Assembly (NCBI GenBank): GCA_001051155.2
Contig: JYIP02000007.1
Coordinates: 932,342-996,341 of the forward strand
Reading direction: 5' to 3'
Length of the DNA stretch: 64,000 nucleotides
Source: Chrysoporthe austroafricana
Lineage: Eukaryota > Ascomycota > Sordariomycetes > Diaporthales > Cryphonectriaceae
In this document: positions 43,813 through 54,324 of the stretch, piece after piece
Position numbering within the stretch: the stretch's first letter is position 1
How the letters are laid out: each line of letters opens with the position of its first letter
Notes under the pieces: model-generated
Told to the model about the DNA's origin: nothing
The model's input: only the letters and a program-made list of their open reading frames with translations
Database searches by the model: none
Position numbers and translations under genes: made by a program

Positions 43813-45543
43813 CCTAGGAGGGATTAGTGCGAGGAGGCACACTTCATGATGTGTCTGTCGTGAGCCGCCTTCTACCATAGTACTGGTGCTTCTAGCTTCC
43901 TCGTCAGCCCCGGGCTGTCGTCCCCAAGTGCGCGTAGCGCGCCCCTAACACCCCGCATATTGCTGTGATTACGGTAGAGCGAAGAATCGACCCGGGGCTG
44001 ACGGAAACATGGGTCAGAATGGCTTCTTTATGGACCATGCTCAGGAGGTAATTATACCATGCACACCTCGGCTGGGCGGCGGCGGGTAGCGAGCTCTATG
44101 GACGCAAGGTCTTCTCGGGGTGGTGAAGGGCGATTTCCGCAGCGGGCGGCTTCTGCTCGCCACGACGAGACATGGCATGCCTGCTACTCTTCTTTATTCA
44201 TGTGTTTCTTCTGGCGAGGTGCTTGCTGCCATCGAGGCATCACTTGGTATCTTATGAACGTGTGCCTCGGCTTACCTAAGACGTGTGGACTTATAAAAAT
44301 CTCTCACAGTGTCGGAACCTCGTACACTGCCATAGCATACCGACATACCATAGTACGATACGCACATATCCAGTACAGTATGTGGTAGGAACACCGTGGT
44401 GGTGGCCATCTTGATCCCATGGGCGACCTCGGGACCCACCGTACCCAGCAGGGGTTTACTATGCTATTGTCTATCGTAGCCAATCAGCGTGTGCGAATTA
44501 GCGCCCGCATCATCACATCCGCGTCGCCATCTACTGTGGTATCAAATCACCAGCCGTCATCTGGGAACACCCGCATTCTACCATCCCCATTCGGCATCCG
44601 TGGGCCCCCAACCCGACCAGACTGTCAAGACATGCCCACTGACTGTGCGAGCGGCCTGCGGCGTAGTGGGGGGTGTGCCCTGCTGCCCTGGCATGCTGCG
44701 TACGGGGCCTGGATCCTTCCCGTTCCCGTCCAAGCCGGCCAGAGCCCCCATGAACGCCCTCCTCCCCGCTCCAGCTTGCCCAATACACGCAAGACAGATA
44801 TCGATTCACCCACGCACGACGAATCACCGCCCGTGGAGAGGGACTGTGGCCAGAGGGCAATCCAGAGGGATGCTGCCGTGCCGGCCTAATTGGCTCTGGC
44901 GATTGATGACCTGCCTCCACCCGAGAGGGCGGCAGATTCTGATCTCTCTCCCACCGATGACAGGTCCTGTCGCTGTCACTGCCACTGCCACGGCCACGGC
45001 CACGACATCATCAGCCCAGTCTTTCGTCACTGCATCGATCTTGTGCGCTGTGAGCGTTACGAGGCCTCTTCTTGGGACGCTGGCGCCTGTCAACGTGCCC
45101 AACCCCGCCCTCTCGGTGCGGTCTTGCATGTCAGTCGCACCACCGCCGTCGAGTGTGAGCTGAGACCGCGATCCCACTGGTCCACCCCGGATCCTGTGGC
45201 TTCTTGTCCTCGGCGATAGCAGGTGTCGGCACGCACTCAAGCTGCCGAATCCGGACGCGAGCATTCACCCTGGGGTGTGATAGCGCCCGGCCCGGACGGC
45301 TCTTGCGTCGAGGGGACCCTCATCACCTGCATGCAGTTGCGTGCCGAGCAGCAGCAGATCGAGCATTTGCGCACATTGGGCGCCCCACTCTCTCCTCCTT
45401 CACCACTCACCGCGGTGGACACCTTGTCGTCAAGCGCCCGTGGGCCTGTGAACTCGTTGCTTTCCGGCTCGCCCTCCCTGTTCCACGCATGTCTCCGCGT
45501 GTGCGACCTGCATGAGCAGCGGGGAACAGGCCAGAAAAGGTGG

Positions 45544-45556
45544 CCAGCCAATATAA
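45544..45556 (+). promoter_or_regulatory. Possible CCAAT/TATA element upstream of ferric reductase
   Basis: The sequence AGCCAATATAAGG combines a CCAAT core with an overlapping ATATAA word, about 730 bases before the ATG at 46281. It could be the core promoter of a transcript with a long leader. Motif evidence only. Confidence 0.25.
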
Positions 45557-46280
45557 GGAAAGGGTCTACCGCTTGGCCTCGCCCAATATACACACCATCG
45601 CCATCCGGGCCCTGACCTTCTTCGATCCCAAGCATTCCCTGCTCTTTTAAAGACCCGCTCTGTGCGAGACGAGGTTGTGATCAGCCCAGCCCTCTCGAAA
45701 ACGCCACCGCGACGCCAACGCCTGCATCAAGCAGCCCGGCGCCTGCCTGCTGCTAAGGTTCTCACACAAACCCCTCGCATCAACGTTCATATCTGGACTT
45801 GGGGGCCACATCGAAGGTCCAGAGTCGACCTACCCGTACACCAGACGCCACCACGCCTGAAGCTTGTATACGCCCAGCCGACATATATCCGCGACGAGCT
45901 CACAGTTGACTGCCGAACCTCGCGGCTCGTCACGGGACCCGACCCCTCACTGTCTTTGGCGTTGAGACAGACCGTTACCGTTCATCAATTGTCGCGACCC
46001 GAGAGAGATATCCGGAAGCTTTTATGCTGCTCATCTTGTCGCCCTCACTACGCAACCTCATCGAAGTCAGGAGCCTTGGGAGTGCCGAGGCCGCTCCTCG
46101 GACAGGCAGCAGGAATCGCCTTTGCGGGCCTCCCGCACTCGGACTCAACGCGCAGGACTACGAAGGACTCGAGACTGACAGCTGAGAAACACCCATGTCA
46201 TCACTTTGACGTTTCTGCGCTTAGTCGCCCGCACAAGCCTCGCCTCTGAAGGCAGCTGGACTGCTTCACAGGAGCACGTC

Positions 46281-48974
46281 ATGGCAGACCAGGTATCGCC
46301 CGTACTGCGAGATGTTGGCTTAGCGGTCACGAGGACAATTGGTGATCTGGCCAAGCGGATCTATATCCCGCTGACAGCAACCAGTCCGCCCGGCTTGATC
46401 CAAGCAGATACCGTCGATCCTTGGATCCAGTCTGGAAAGTATGGATTAGCATGGACATATTTCTCGTTGGTATTGATGGTACTGGTCTTGATTGTGAGGT
46501 TATGGCATTACTGGCAGGACAAGATCAGGCAAGCGATCTACAAACAGGAGGTGGAGCAATATTACCAGAACTTATGGAGCCTCGAGCCTCAGTATGGGCA
46601 GGAGTCGATGCAGACTGGGCAGCCTACCACCGCACGACATTTCTTCCCGGAGGAGGAGAAAGCAGCAACAGCCTTCCGACCGAAAGAGCACTTTTCGTCT
46701 ATTGGCTTCATCAACGACACCCTAGCGCTTTTCCGATGGGTGTTCTACCGGCCGATCCCTGACATAAGGTGGCGGAAGCACAGGTTCACCTTCTCCTCTC
46801 TAGCAGTGTTGACTGTCGGTTTCATCGGCCTGGCCTTTGTGGCCCTCTATTGCTTCTTGCCACAACCGCTCTACTGGGTCAGCATCCGCTACGGCTCACC
46901 ACCGCTGGCCATCCGGTCCGGCATGTTTGCCGTGGCCATGACACCTTGGATCATTGCCACGAGTGTAAAGGCTAATCTCTTGAGTCTCATCACTGGCATC
47001 GCCCCTGATCGGCTCAATGTGTTCCACCGGTGGGCCGGGTACTTGTGCCTATTCATGGCGCTGGTCCACATGATCCCGTTCTTCATACAGCCGGTGTGGG
47101 AGGATGGCGGCATGACGGTCTTCTATAAACTGTTCCCGCCAGGGAGCGGAATCATCTACGGCAGTGGCATCGCATGCTTCGTTCCATTGTGCTGGCTGTG
47201 CGTTGCGTCCCTGCCAGTTCTCAGACGCCACCTTTATGAGCTATTCGCCCTCCTTCATGCGCCCGTGGGATACATCTACATCGCCGTACTGTTCTGGCAC
47301 ACCAAGAACTTTCTGAAGTCGTGGAGCTATTTGTACTCGTCCATCGCCATCATCGTCATCTGCAACATCTGGCGACTCTGCAAGCTAAACTGGACCAAGC
47401 CGTGGAGGTACGCCTTCCTCGTGGGAGATGAGGCGGCCATTCAGATCATGACGGAGAACACGGTCAAGATTACCATTCCCACGCAGATGAAATGGGCACC
47501 GGGCCAGTACGTCTACTTGCGCATGCCGGGCATCTCGTTACTCGAAAACCACCCGTTCACGATTTCGTCGCTCTGCAGTGAAGACTTCCCTTCAGAGTAT
47601 GGCGAGCAGTACCGGGACTGTGTGCTGGTATTCCGGCCTTACGGGGGTTTTACGAAGAAGGTGCTCGAGACGGCCATCGAGAAAGGGCCCTTCCACACCT
47701 ACCGTGCGTTCTTGGATGGGCCGTACGGAGGCATGCGCCGAGACCTGGCTGCATTTGATACCTGCATCTTGATCGCAGGAGGCAGCGGCATCACATCGCT
47801 GATGTCGCAGCTGCTCAACCTGATCAAGCGCATGCGTGACGGGAAGGCCATCACCAAGAAAATTGTGGTGGTGTGGTCCCTCAAGCGGCTCGAGGCTATG
47901 GACTGGTTCCGCGAGGAGCTGCGCATCTGCCGAGAATCCGCACCGCCGGAGAGCGTGACCTGCAAGTTTTTCGTGACGGCTGCGGTCAGGAACTCGCAGG
48001 TAGGCCCCAGCTCGCGCGCGCCGAGGCCGTTGTCGAACGTGTTCCACGACAAGCTCGACGGCTTTGTTGCGGGCATCGCGTCGAAGCGCAACTCCACGCT
48101 CATCGCGGACGTCGCGCAGGGGGACCCCGAGAGGGAGCGCGAGCTCAGGGCCGAGGAGCAGGACCGCTTCACGGCGCTGCCCCAACAGAAATACTTACAA
48201 CCATATAATATCCCACCCCCACCACCCAACCCGCCGAAGAATAGGCAGTCTTATACCGACGACGCCCTCTCCCGACTCGAAGGCCGTGAAGACCACCCCG
48301 ACAATGAGGACACGAAGGAGGCCCTCCCCGAATCCTCACCCGAGAAGGGCAAGAAGCACGAATTCCACTTCCCGCCCCTGCAGACCAAGACCGACGCACC
48401 ACACTTCAACTACGCCCCGCCCAACACACCCGGCTACAAGCGCTCCTCGCTGTACAACGCTGCCCAACAACAGTCGCAGTCGCAGTCGCAGTCACAGTCC
48501 GACGCCGAGAACGACTCCATCCCTCCACAGGCCTCTACAGACGCGGGACAGCGGCCCGGAGCGCCCGACGTCCCCGAGCTGGCGCATCTGCGCACCAACG
48601 TGGGCGGCATCCAGCGGGCGCCGAGGCCGACCAGCACGTTCGGCCCGCCGTCCGGGTTCGAGTTCGGGTTCCCCGAGACGCCGACCGACTTCCAGAAGAA
48701 CCTGATGCGGTTCGCGTTCCCGGTGCCGCACCAGATCGACGGCGGGTGGAGCGTGGAGTACGGGCGGCCGGACCTGGGGTTCATGCTCAAGGAGTGGGCC
48801 ACAGGCGGCTCCGACGGGCGGGGGGTGCTAGGGAGGCGAACGGCGGTGTTCGTGTGCGGCCCGCCGGCGATGAGAGTGGGCGTCGCAAACACGGTAGCGA
48901 GGCTGCAGGCGGAGATCTGGGGCGACCCGATGCTGGAGGAGATCTACCTGCACGCGGAGAACTACGCTCTCTAA
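46281..48974 (+). CDS. Ferric/cupric reductase, plasma membrane FRE/NOX family
   Basis: Single exon, 897 residues; the frame opens at 46206 but the first ATG is at 46281. The N-terminal helix is near 58-78 and a multi-helix ferric-reductase domain spans about 165-365. Heme ligands form two His-x13-His pairs: H249/H263 in FHRWAGYLCLFMALVHM, and H326/H340 in the segment from LLHAP to LFWH. FAD binding is shown by HPFTISS at about 424-430. The NADPH region has FLDGPYGG, IAGGSGITSLMSQLL, KIVVVWSLKR and the C-terminal VFVCGPPAMR. The enzyme would pass electrons from NADPH through FAD and two hemes to extracellular Fe(III) or Cu(II) for uptake. Odd points: no introns, and a disordered insertion of roughly 200 residues (about 570-800) between the halves of the NADPH module, with a Ser-Gln repeat. 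Confidence 0.92.
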   Translation: MADQVSPVLRDVGLAVTRTIGDLAKRIYIPLTATSPPGLIQADTVDPWIQSGKYGLAWTYFSLVLMVLVLIVRLWHYWQDKIRQAIYKQEVEQYYQNLWSLEPQYGQESMQTGQPTTARHFFPEEEKAATAFRPKEHFSSIGFINDTLALFRWVFYRPIPDIRWRKHRFTFSSLAVLTVGFIGLAFVALYCFLPQPLYWVSIRYGSPPLAIRSGMFAVAMTPWIIATSVKANLLSLITGIAPDRLNVFHRWAGYLCLFMALVHMIPFFIQPVWEDGGMTVFYKLFPPGSGIIYGSGIACFVPLCWLCVASLPVLRRHLYELFALLHAPVGYIYIAVLFWHTKNFLKSWSYLYSSIAIIVICNIWRLCKLNWTKPWRYAFLVGDEAAIQIMTENTVKITIPTQMKWAPGQYVYLRMPGISLLENHPFTISSLCSEDFPSEYGEQYRDCVLVFRPYGGFTKKVLETAIEKGPFHTYRAFLDGPYGGMRRDLAAFDTCILIAGGSGITSLMSQLLNLIKRMRDGKAITKKIVVVWSLKRLEAMDWFREELRICRESAPPESVTCKFFVTAAVRNSQVGPSSRAPRPLSNVFHDKLDGFVAGIASKRNSTLIADVAQGDPERERELRAEEQDRFTALPQQKYLQPYNIPPPPPNPPKNRQSYTDDALSRLEGREDHPDNEDTKEALPESSPEKGKKHEFHFPPLQTKTDAPHFNYAPPNTPGYKRSSLYNAAQQQSQSQSQSQSDAENDSIPPQASTDAGQRPGAPDVPELAHLRTNVGGIQRAPRPTSTFGPPSGFEFGFPETPTDFQKNLMRFAFPVPHQIDGGWSVEYGRPDLGFMLKEWATGGSDGRGVLGRRTAVFVCGPPAMRVGVANTVARLQAEIWGDPMLEEIYLHAENYAL
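48471..48500 (+). repeat. CAGTCG hexamer microsatellite coding Ser-Gln repeats
   Basis: About five copies of a six-base unit (CAGTCG with CAGTCA and CAGTCC variants) in frame within the ferric reductase, encoding alternating Gln and Ser in its disordered insertion. Confidence 0.75.
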
Positions 48975-50377
48975 CGAGCGATGACGGCAAGGAACCTATC
49001 TATCACGAATGTTTACGAGACGAGATACCATTTTTTTTCCTTTTATTATTTGTCAGAACTGTACTGTATCAAAATAATTAATATCATCAGGATGATGAAG
49101 GGAGGGCGGAAGAGCTGGGCTGGATAGAGGCGGGCGTCGGGACCATCAGCCCCGGCCCCGAGCCCCACGCTGCTGGCCGTCCGATCGAACATACGTGGGT
49201 GGGCTTCTGGATCTACATATCGATGACTAGATATATCGAACTGCTGTGAGAACACGCACTGCCTCGTGCCCGGTGAAGTGGTCAGGTTCTAGAGCGGGCG
49301 GAATCGTCGAACCAGCCCACGAACCTCTGGCGATGAGCACGGCACGGACACGATGCTATACTACTATGGTATGGATGTGCTGCGTGCGGGTGAGGCCTCC
49401 GCGCCAACCAGGGCCTCTCGATCTTTTAATCAGATCTGGCCTGGGGGCGACTGGTGATGATGGAGGCCGTGGGGAAAAGACAGCTCATCTCACAGATGCC
49501 AGCAACCAGCAGATCCACCGGCGGGGGGAGAAGAAAGAAGCGCTGACCGCCTGGCGGGCCGTCCCCAGCGCGTCCAACAACCCACGCCACGGCGGGAGAT
49601 GCGGGTGTTGCGCGTGGGTTCTTCGGCACACCTGCTTGGGTAGCAGGTAGGTCTGATGGTGGTCGGGTGATGGTGGCTAGCGCAGATCCCTCGGGCCCTG
49701 TACGAGGAGGGCGTGGATGGCGTGGAGGGCGTGGAGGGCGAGGGCGTGTGGAGGGATGAGGAGGATTACAGCAGGGCGAGCCTGGCGGCGGCCTTGTCCC
49801 CTCACGGCGCGACGGGTCCCACTCAAAAATAGAACCTTGGAAGCAGACCACCTGAACCTTGGATTTGGAGAAAGCCAGCAGGGTCCTCTCTGCCTCTTTG
49901 CCTTTTTTGTCTCTTTTTTTCTTTTTCTTTTTCCAGTTTATTTTTCCTTCCTGCTTTCCCCTCCCCCTTCCCATCCCTACCCTCCTCGTCTACCTATCGT
50001 CCGCACTGTCCTCCCTCCGACGCCACCTTCAGCGAGATCGAGATTGCTGCGCTCCGTTCGAGCAGTAGATGTTATCAACAGTCCCACCTCGCGGTCGCCA
50101 GTGGCAGAGGAGCTGCTCCACAACCGACGACCTTATCTGCAACTCCTCCGCGGTGCTGATACCGAACCGACGCGGACACGTTCCGGCTCCAGCTCGAATT
50201 CGCTCTTCATTCGCTCCCGCCGACGAGTAAACAAGGACTCCTGAGCCTCGCTGCTACCTCCACCAGCAGCACCACCGCCGTCACCGCCGTCACCGCCGTC
50301 ACCTCTCCTCCGCCTGCCTCTCTGCCCTCCCTCCTCCCCGCCCGCGCCGGCCCTCCAGAATAATAAGAGAAAGAGCC
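48975..50377. other. Intergenic region and leader of IVY1-like gene
   Basis: The ferric reductase 3' region includes a T-rich tract near 49030. Upstream of the next gene is a long pyrimidine tract (about 49890-49970), common in fungal promoters and leaders. No coding sequence is supported. Confidence 0.55.
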
Positions 50378-51880
50378 ATGACGAGCGTGCGGCCGCCGTC
50401 CCCTACGCCCTCGCAGCTCCCGCCAGTGCCCGCCTCGCCCACCTACTCCTACGCCAGCACCGCCGCCCTCCCCTCCGCCGGCCACCTCAGCAGCATGTCC
50501 ACCTACACGCTCCCGCTGCCGCCGCCGCCGCCGCCGGCCCACGCCGTCCTCACCAAGTCCGACCTCGCGTCCTCCCAGTCCGCCTACGCCGACCTCCTCG
50601 CGACCGCCAAGGCCTACCGCCTGGCCCTCGCCAACCTCTCCTCCGCCGCCTCCGCCTTCGGCTCCGCCCTCGAGTCCTGCGCCCGCCTGAAGGAGGCCCG
50701 CGCCGACAGTCTCTCTCTCGGCGCGGGGCCCGGCTCCGGCGCGCCCGCCGCCGTCGCCGGCGGGGGGTGCACGGCCGACAGCCTGCTCGCCGCTGCCGGC
50801 GTGCATCACCTCATCGCGAACCACGAGCAGATCCTCTCCGAGACCGTCTACCGCTCCTTCGAGGTGCCGCTGCTGCACGAGCTGGACAAGTGGCGCGCCG
50901 GCGTCGAGGACGAGGAGGCGCGCTACCTCGCCGCCGTCAAGCGTCAGAGCGCCGACATCCGCCGCCTCGAGAAGGAGGGCGTGCGCCTGCACCGCCAGCG
51001 CGGGCCCCGCGACGTCGCCAAGTTCCGCGGCCACCTCGTCGAGCTGACCACCCGCCTCGACGGCCTCACCGGCCTGCACGGCGAGCACGCCCGCACCCTG
51101 CTGCGCGAGAGCCAGGACACCAGCGTCAAGATCCTCGAGGCCAGCTGCAGCCTCGTCCGCGCCGAGGTCGACATCTTCGAGAGCCTGGCGCGCAAGGGCT
51201 GGAGCGGCGGCGGCCTGGACGACATCCTCGAGAAGGGCACCGACCTCTTCGCCGCCGCCGAGGACGGCGTGGGCGCCGGTGCCGCCGGCGCCGACGAGGT
51301 CGCCGGCACCAAGCTGTTCAGCATCCTGCCCCCCAAGAGCATCCTCGCCGACACCGTGTCCGACCCGGGCGCGCTGCTGTCGCCGCCCGCCCCCGGCGCC
51401 GGCCCCGACCGCGGCCGCGGCCACCAGCGCGCCGACAGCCTCGGCGTCGTGTCCGAGCCATACCAGAGCCTGGCCGGCGCCGTGGGCGCGAGCCCCGAGC
51501 GGCGGGGCCGGCGGCGGGACCTCGAGGACGCGGCGAGCATCTTCAGCGCCGACTTCAGCCCCGCGGGCCGCCCGCGGATGACGCGGCCCTTCTCGCCCCA
51601 GCCTGTGAGCGTGCGGCCCGAGGACGTCCTGGGCGAACAGCGAGAGGAGGGGCGGGACGGCGACGATGACGACGACGACGACAGGGAGGACGGCAGCGAG
51701 AGCGACGAGGACGGGCCCATGTCGCCCGAGACGATCCGTGACGGGGAGGGGCGCGGGGACCTGACGCTCTCGCTGGGGGACGACGAGCACCCTTGGGACG
51801 ACGAGAGGAAGCGGATGTCGACTGCGGCGTCAGATCCCGAGGAGAGGGAACGGAGGTGGAATACCAGTGTTGACGAATAG
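50378..51880 (+). CDS. IVY1: IVY1-like vacuolar membrane I-BAR protein
   Basis: Single exon, 500 residues from the ATG at 50378. A Pro/Ser-rich N terminus includes a run of seven prolines from a CCG repeat. It is followed by a helical BAR-like region at about 60-310: VLTKSDLASSQSAYADLLATAKAYR is the opening helix in two parts, then FGSALESCARLKEARADS, VHHLIANHEQILSETVYRSF and later ILEASCSLVRAEVDIFESLARKGW. This arrangement matches the Ivy1 group. In yeast Ivy1 binds phosphoinositides, the Rab Ypt7 and Vps33 at vacuoles and links to TORC1/EGO signalling. The tail (about 320-500) is disordered, with an Asp-rich stretch of seven acidic residues and several Ser-Pro sites. Extremely high GC in third positions leaves three other frames open over most of the gene, including a 527-codon antisense frame; this frame is chosen for its domain pattern. 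Confidence 0.75.
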   Translation: MTSVRPPSPTPSQLPPVPASPTYSYASTAALPSAGHLSSMSTYTLPLPPPPPPAHAVLTKSDLASSQSAYADLLATAKAYRLALANLSSAASAFGSALESCARLKEARADSLSLGAGPGSGAPAAVAGGGCTADSLLAAAGVHHLIANHEQILSETVYRSFEVPLLHELDKWRAGVEDEEARYLAAVKRQSADIRRLEKEGVRLHRQRGPRDVAKFRGHLVELTTRLDGLTGLHGEHARTLLRESQDTSVKILEASCSLVRAEVDIFESLARKGWSGGGLDDILEKGTDLFAAAEDGVGAGAAGADEVAGTKLFSILPPKSILADTVSDPGALLSPPAPGAGPDRGRGHQRADSLGVVSEPYQSLAGAVGASPERRGRRRDLEDAASIFSADFSPAGRPRMTRPFSPQPVSVRPEDVLGEQREEGRDGDDDDDDDREDGSESDEDGPMSPETIRDGEGRGDLTLSLGDDEHPWDDERKRMSTAASDPEERERRWNTSVDE

Positions 51881-52334
51881 CAGGAGCTGGAGGAAAGAGG
51901 GTGCACACATGAGTAGCGAGGCAAATCATCGGTCATCATCAGCTAGGCGTCACGGTTGGTTATAGAGCATCGTTCTGAGTTTTCGTTCAATATGAATTTG
52001 TCCGTCTTATCGTTGACGGGATTGTATCGGTCTGCCTCCCTACAGGATTTGACGGAGACGGTAAAGCTGTTCTGCGGTCTGGAACGCCATTGCAAATAAG
52101 GCACGCCGCTCTCCGAAATGACTGCTGAGCCAACCTTGAACTCCATCCTATGCTAAATGTACAGTGCTGCTTGCTATCGTGATGCATCCAAACGGACTTT
52201 TACGTCGTGACAAATGTCAAACCCGCCGCCCCGGTAGCTCAACTCATAGCACGCCCATGGCTCTCGACCGTCCCATCTCCAAGGCCAGGGCTCTGCATCC
52301 ACCTTTTTGGGCGGTGGTGGTGGTGGTGGCCACC
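51881..52334. other. Convergent intergenic region, IVY1 to NUP53
   Basis: About 450 bases of 3' untranslated sequence for both convergent genes. A tRNA-like phrase near 52230 was checked and rejected. Confidence 0.55.
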
Positions 52335-53788
52335 TCAGTCGTCCTTGTCATCCTTGTCCGCGCTGCAGATCTCGCCCGAGAACAGTCGAAAGTACAGGTC
52401 CAGCCAACAGATCAGTTTCCAGTACAGACTGGCACTGACCCAGTCGAACTCGCCCTCGGGTGTCCGCGGCACCTCGCTCCCAATCATCGACCCGCTGAAC
52501 CACTTGAGGAAGGGGATCAAGGCCAGCAAGCGCGACAAGAACGACCGCTGCGGAAGCAAGGCCTGCTCGGCCGGCAGCAGCACCGCCTTCCGCGCCGACG
52601 GTATCACCCTACAATACGCGCTCTGGCCGGCGTTGGAGACTGCTGTAGGCACGAGGGTGCTGCCGTTCTGCGGGTGCTGTGCGCCGGTCACGGTCACGGT
52701 GCCGGTCGACGTCGAGGACGTGCCATTACCGACGGTACCGCTCTCGACCGTCCGGCTGCTGGTGTGCGAGTGCGGCGGCGATAGATCCGTCGCGTCGCCG
52801 GCTATCACCTGCTCGGGCAGGCCGCCCTCGCCGAAGGCCTGCTTGAGCTCCGCCGCCGTCCTGTTGCCCCCGAAACCCGACCGCCGCCACCCCGCCGGTA
52901 TCTCGTCGCCCTGCGCCGTCGTCGTCGCGTCGGGCACAGCCTCGTCGCGGGTGGGCGCCATGCCCTTGTAGTACTCAGCATAGACGAGGTGGCCGAGGAT
53001 GGCCTGCGGGCTGGCGTAGATGGCTGCATCCGCAGCTTGATGCGACTCGAACGTCACCTTGACCCAGTGGTCCCCGCTGTCCGCCCGGTTCACCTTTGCG
53101 CGCTCCTCAGGCGTCAGGACGCGCCGGCGGACGAAGGCGGGGTCGCGCAACTCAGACTTGTACCGTCGGATCTCGTAGGGCGGGTCGCGTGGGTAGTCCT
53201 CGCAGATGCGGCCGGCGATGTGCTCATACCGGTTGATGGCGGCGTACTGCTGGTCGATGTCCTTGAAGCCGCGCAGTATGATCTCGGTGGGCACGCTCGG
53301 GATGTTGCGCGCGGCCGTGCTGGCGTCGGACGTGGGCGGCGTGTCCTCTGCGAGGTTGCCGGACGACTGCGCGGGGGGAAGGAGCTGGGCGGCGGTAGAC
53401 GAGCGGCGCTGCTTCTGGGGGGCTGACGAGTCGGGCGCCTCCTCCGCCTGGAAGCTCTGTTGTTCGAAGTAGGCGGCAAAGACCCTGTGCGCCGACTGTA
53501 TGGTCGGGTCTTCGCGTCTAGCGGGGGTAGCAGTCTTGGATCTCGAGCGGCGCGTTGACTTGCCAAACGCGCCCGTCTCGGGGACGGCTCGTCGGTTTCG
53601 AACGTTGCCTGGGTTGCCATCTTGGCTGGGGGAACGGTCAGCCACTGGCAAGAGTCGAAACAGCAGGTCAGAGCACGGGGGACAGAGACAACATACTGTG
53701 GGTAGATCATGGCATATGGCCTCTGGACACCATCCTCTCCAATGTACAGCTCCTCATCAGGAACATTGTGCAGGATCAGGGGAGCCAT
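52335..53788 (-). CDS. NUP53: Nucleoporin Nup53/Nup35 with RRM-like domain
   Basis: Two exons on the minus strand: 53788-53697 and 53625-52335, with a 71-base intron (donor GTATGT, acceptor CCCAG), giving 460 residues. The first exon codes the fungal Nup53 signature start [20 protein letters not shown]. After the splice come [23 protein letters not shown] and a disordered linker. The Nup35-type RRM (about 155-260) has [55 protein letters not shown] and [12 protein letters not shown]. The C terminus has a cluster of aromatics and hydrophobics ([14 protein letters not shown], then [19 protein letters not shown]) that fits the membrane-binding amphipathic helix of the family. The protein is part of the inner ring of the nuclear pore and contacts Nup170 and the pore membrane. 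Its start lies 536 bases from that of the divergent ATG29. Confidence 0.93.
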
Positions 53789-54324
53789 GCTGCAGCACCA
53801 ACGCGTCGGGGTGGGCCAACAGGACTCGAGAAGGTAGGTGGATGGTGAGGTTGTCAAGAGAAAACAAGAGTGTCCTGGGGGGGTACAAAGGAGGCACGCT
53901 TCTGTCAATGCTGGAGCTGGTTGAAGCTGGCTTTTCAGATGGGACTTGACCTGACGACAAAAGCGTCGAAATTCTGTCTATGGTCACTCTGCTCTGGCAC
54001 GGCAACCGCTGCAAGACCCCTGCCAGCCTGCCTGGCAAGGCCAAGGCAGCTGATCCCTGTCCCCTATCTCGTGCCCTGTGTGCCCTGTCACAGGTAGTGA
54101 CAGGCTGAGATGTTCATTGCTGACTTACCCTAGCACTGCCTAGCTAACTTAGCCGGAAGTGACCGACACTTGCTCACCTCGACTTACACCAACACCATCC
54201 TCACACCAATACGTGCCCTCGGCCTTCCATCTCAAAACGAGTCTCACCAGATCTCTGGCCCACCTCGTGCATTTCCCCCTCATCCTCGCCTTGCCTGAAC
54301 TCCTCCCACAGATACTCAGCTGCG
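53789..54324. promoter_or_regulatory. Shared divergent promoter region, NUP53 and ATG29
   Basis: Bidirectional intergenic region of 536 bases between two ATG codons. No clear TATA box is seen for either gene. It must contain both promoters and both leaders. Confidence 0.5.

Larger units (their letters stand above)
42761..46280. other. Long intergenic region and leader of ferric reductase gene
   Basis: About 3.5 kb. Left part: one weak secreted-protein candidate on the minus strand (43438-43812, listed separately). From about 44400 to 46280 the sequence is GC-rich and open in several frames without any domain, and it probably contains promoter and 5' untranslated sequence of the ferric reductase gene. 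A six-base periodic stretch (TGCCAC/GGCCAC) lies near 44978-45006. Confidence 0.5.

Noticed and set aside
50207..51790. 527-codon open frame antisense to the IVY1-like gene
   Set aside because: It is Gly/Ala/Val/Arg-rich and follows from extreme third-position GC in the sense gene, where several frames stay open. The sense frame has the BAR-like helices and an acidic tail.
52225..52300. tRNA-like phrase GGTAGCTCAACTC
   Set aside because: Resembles a D-arm start, but there is no matching acceptor stem and no T-loop GTTCRANYC at the right distance.
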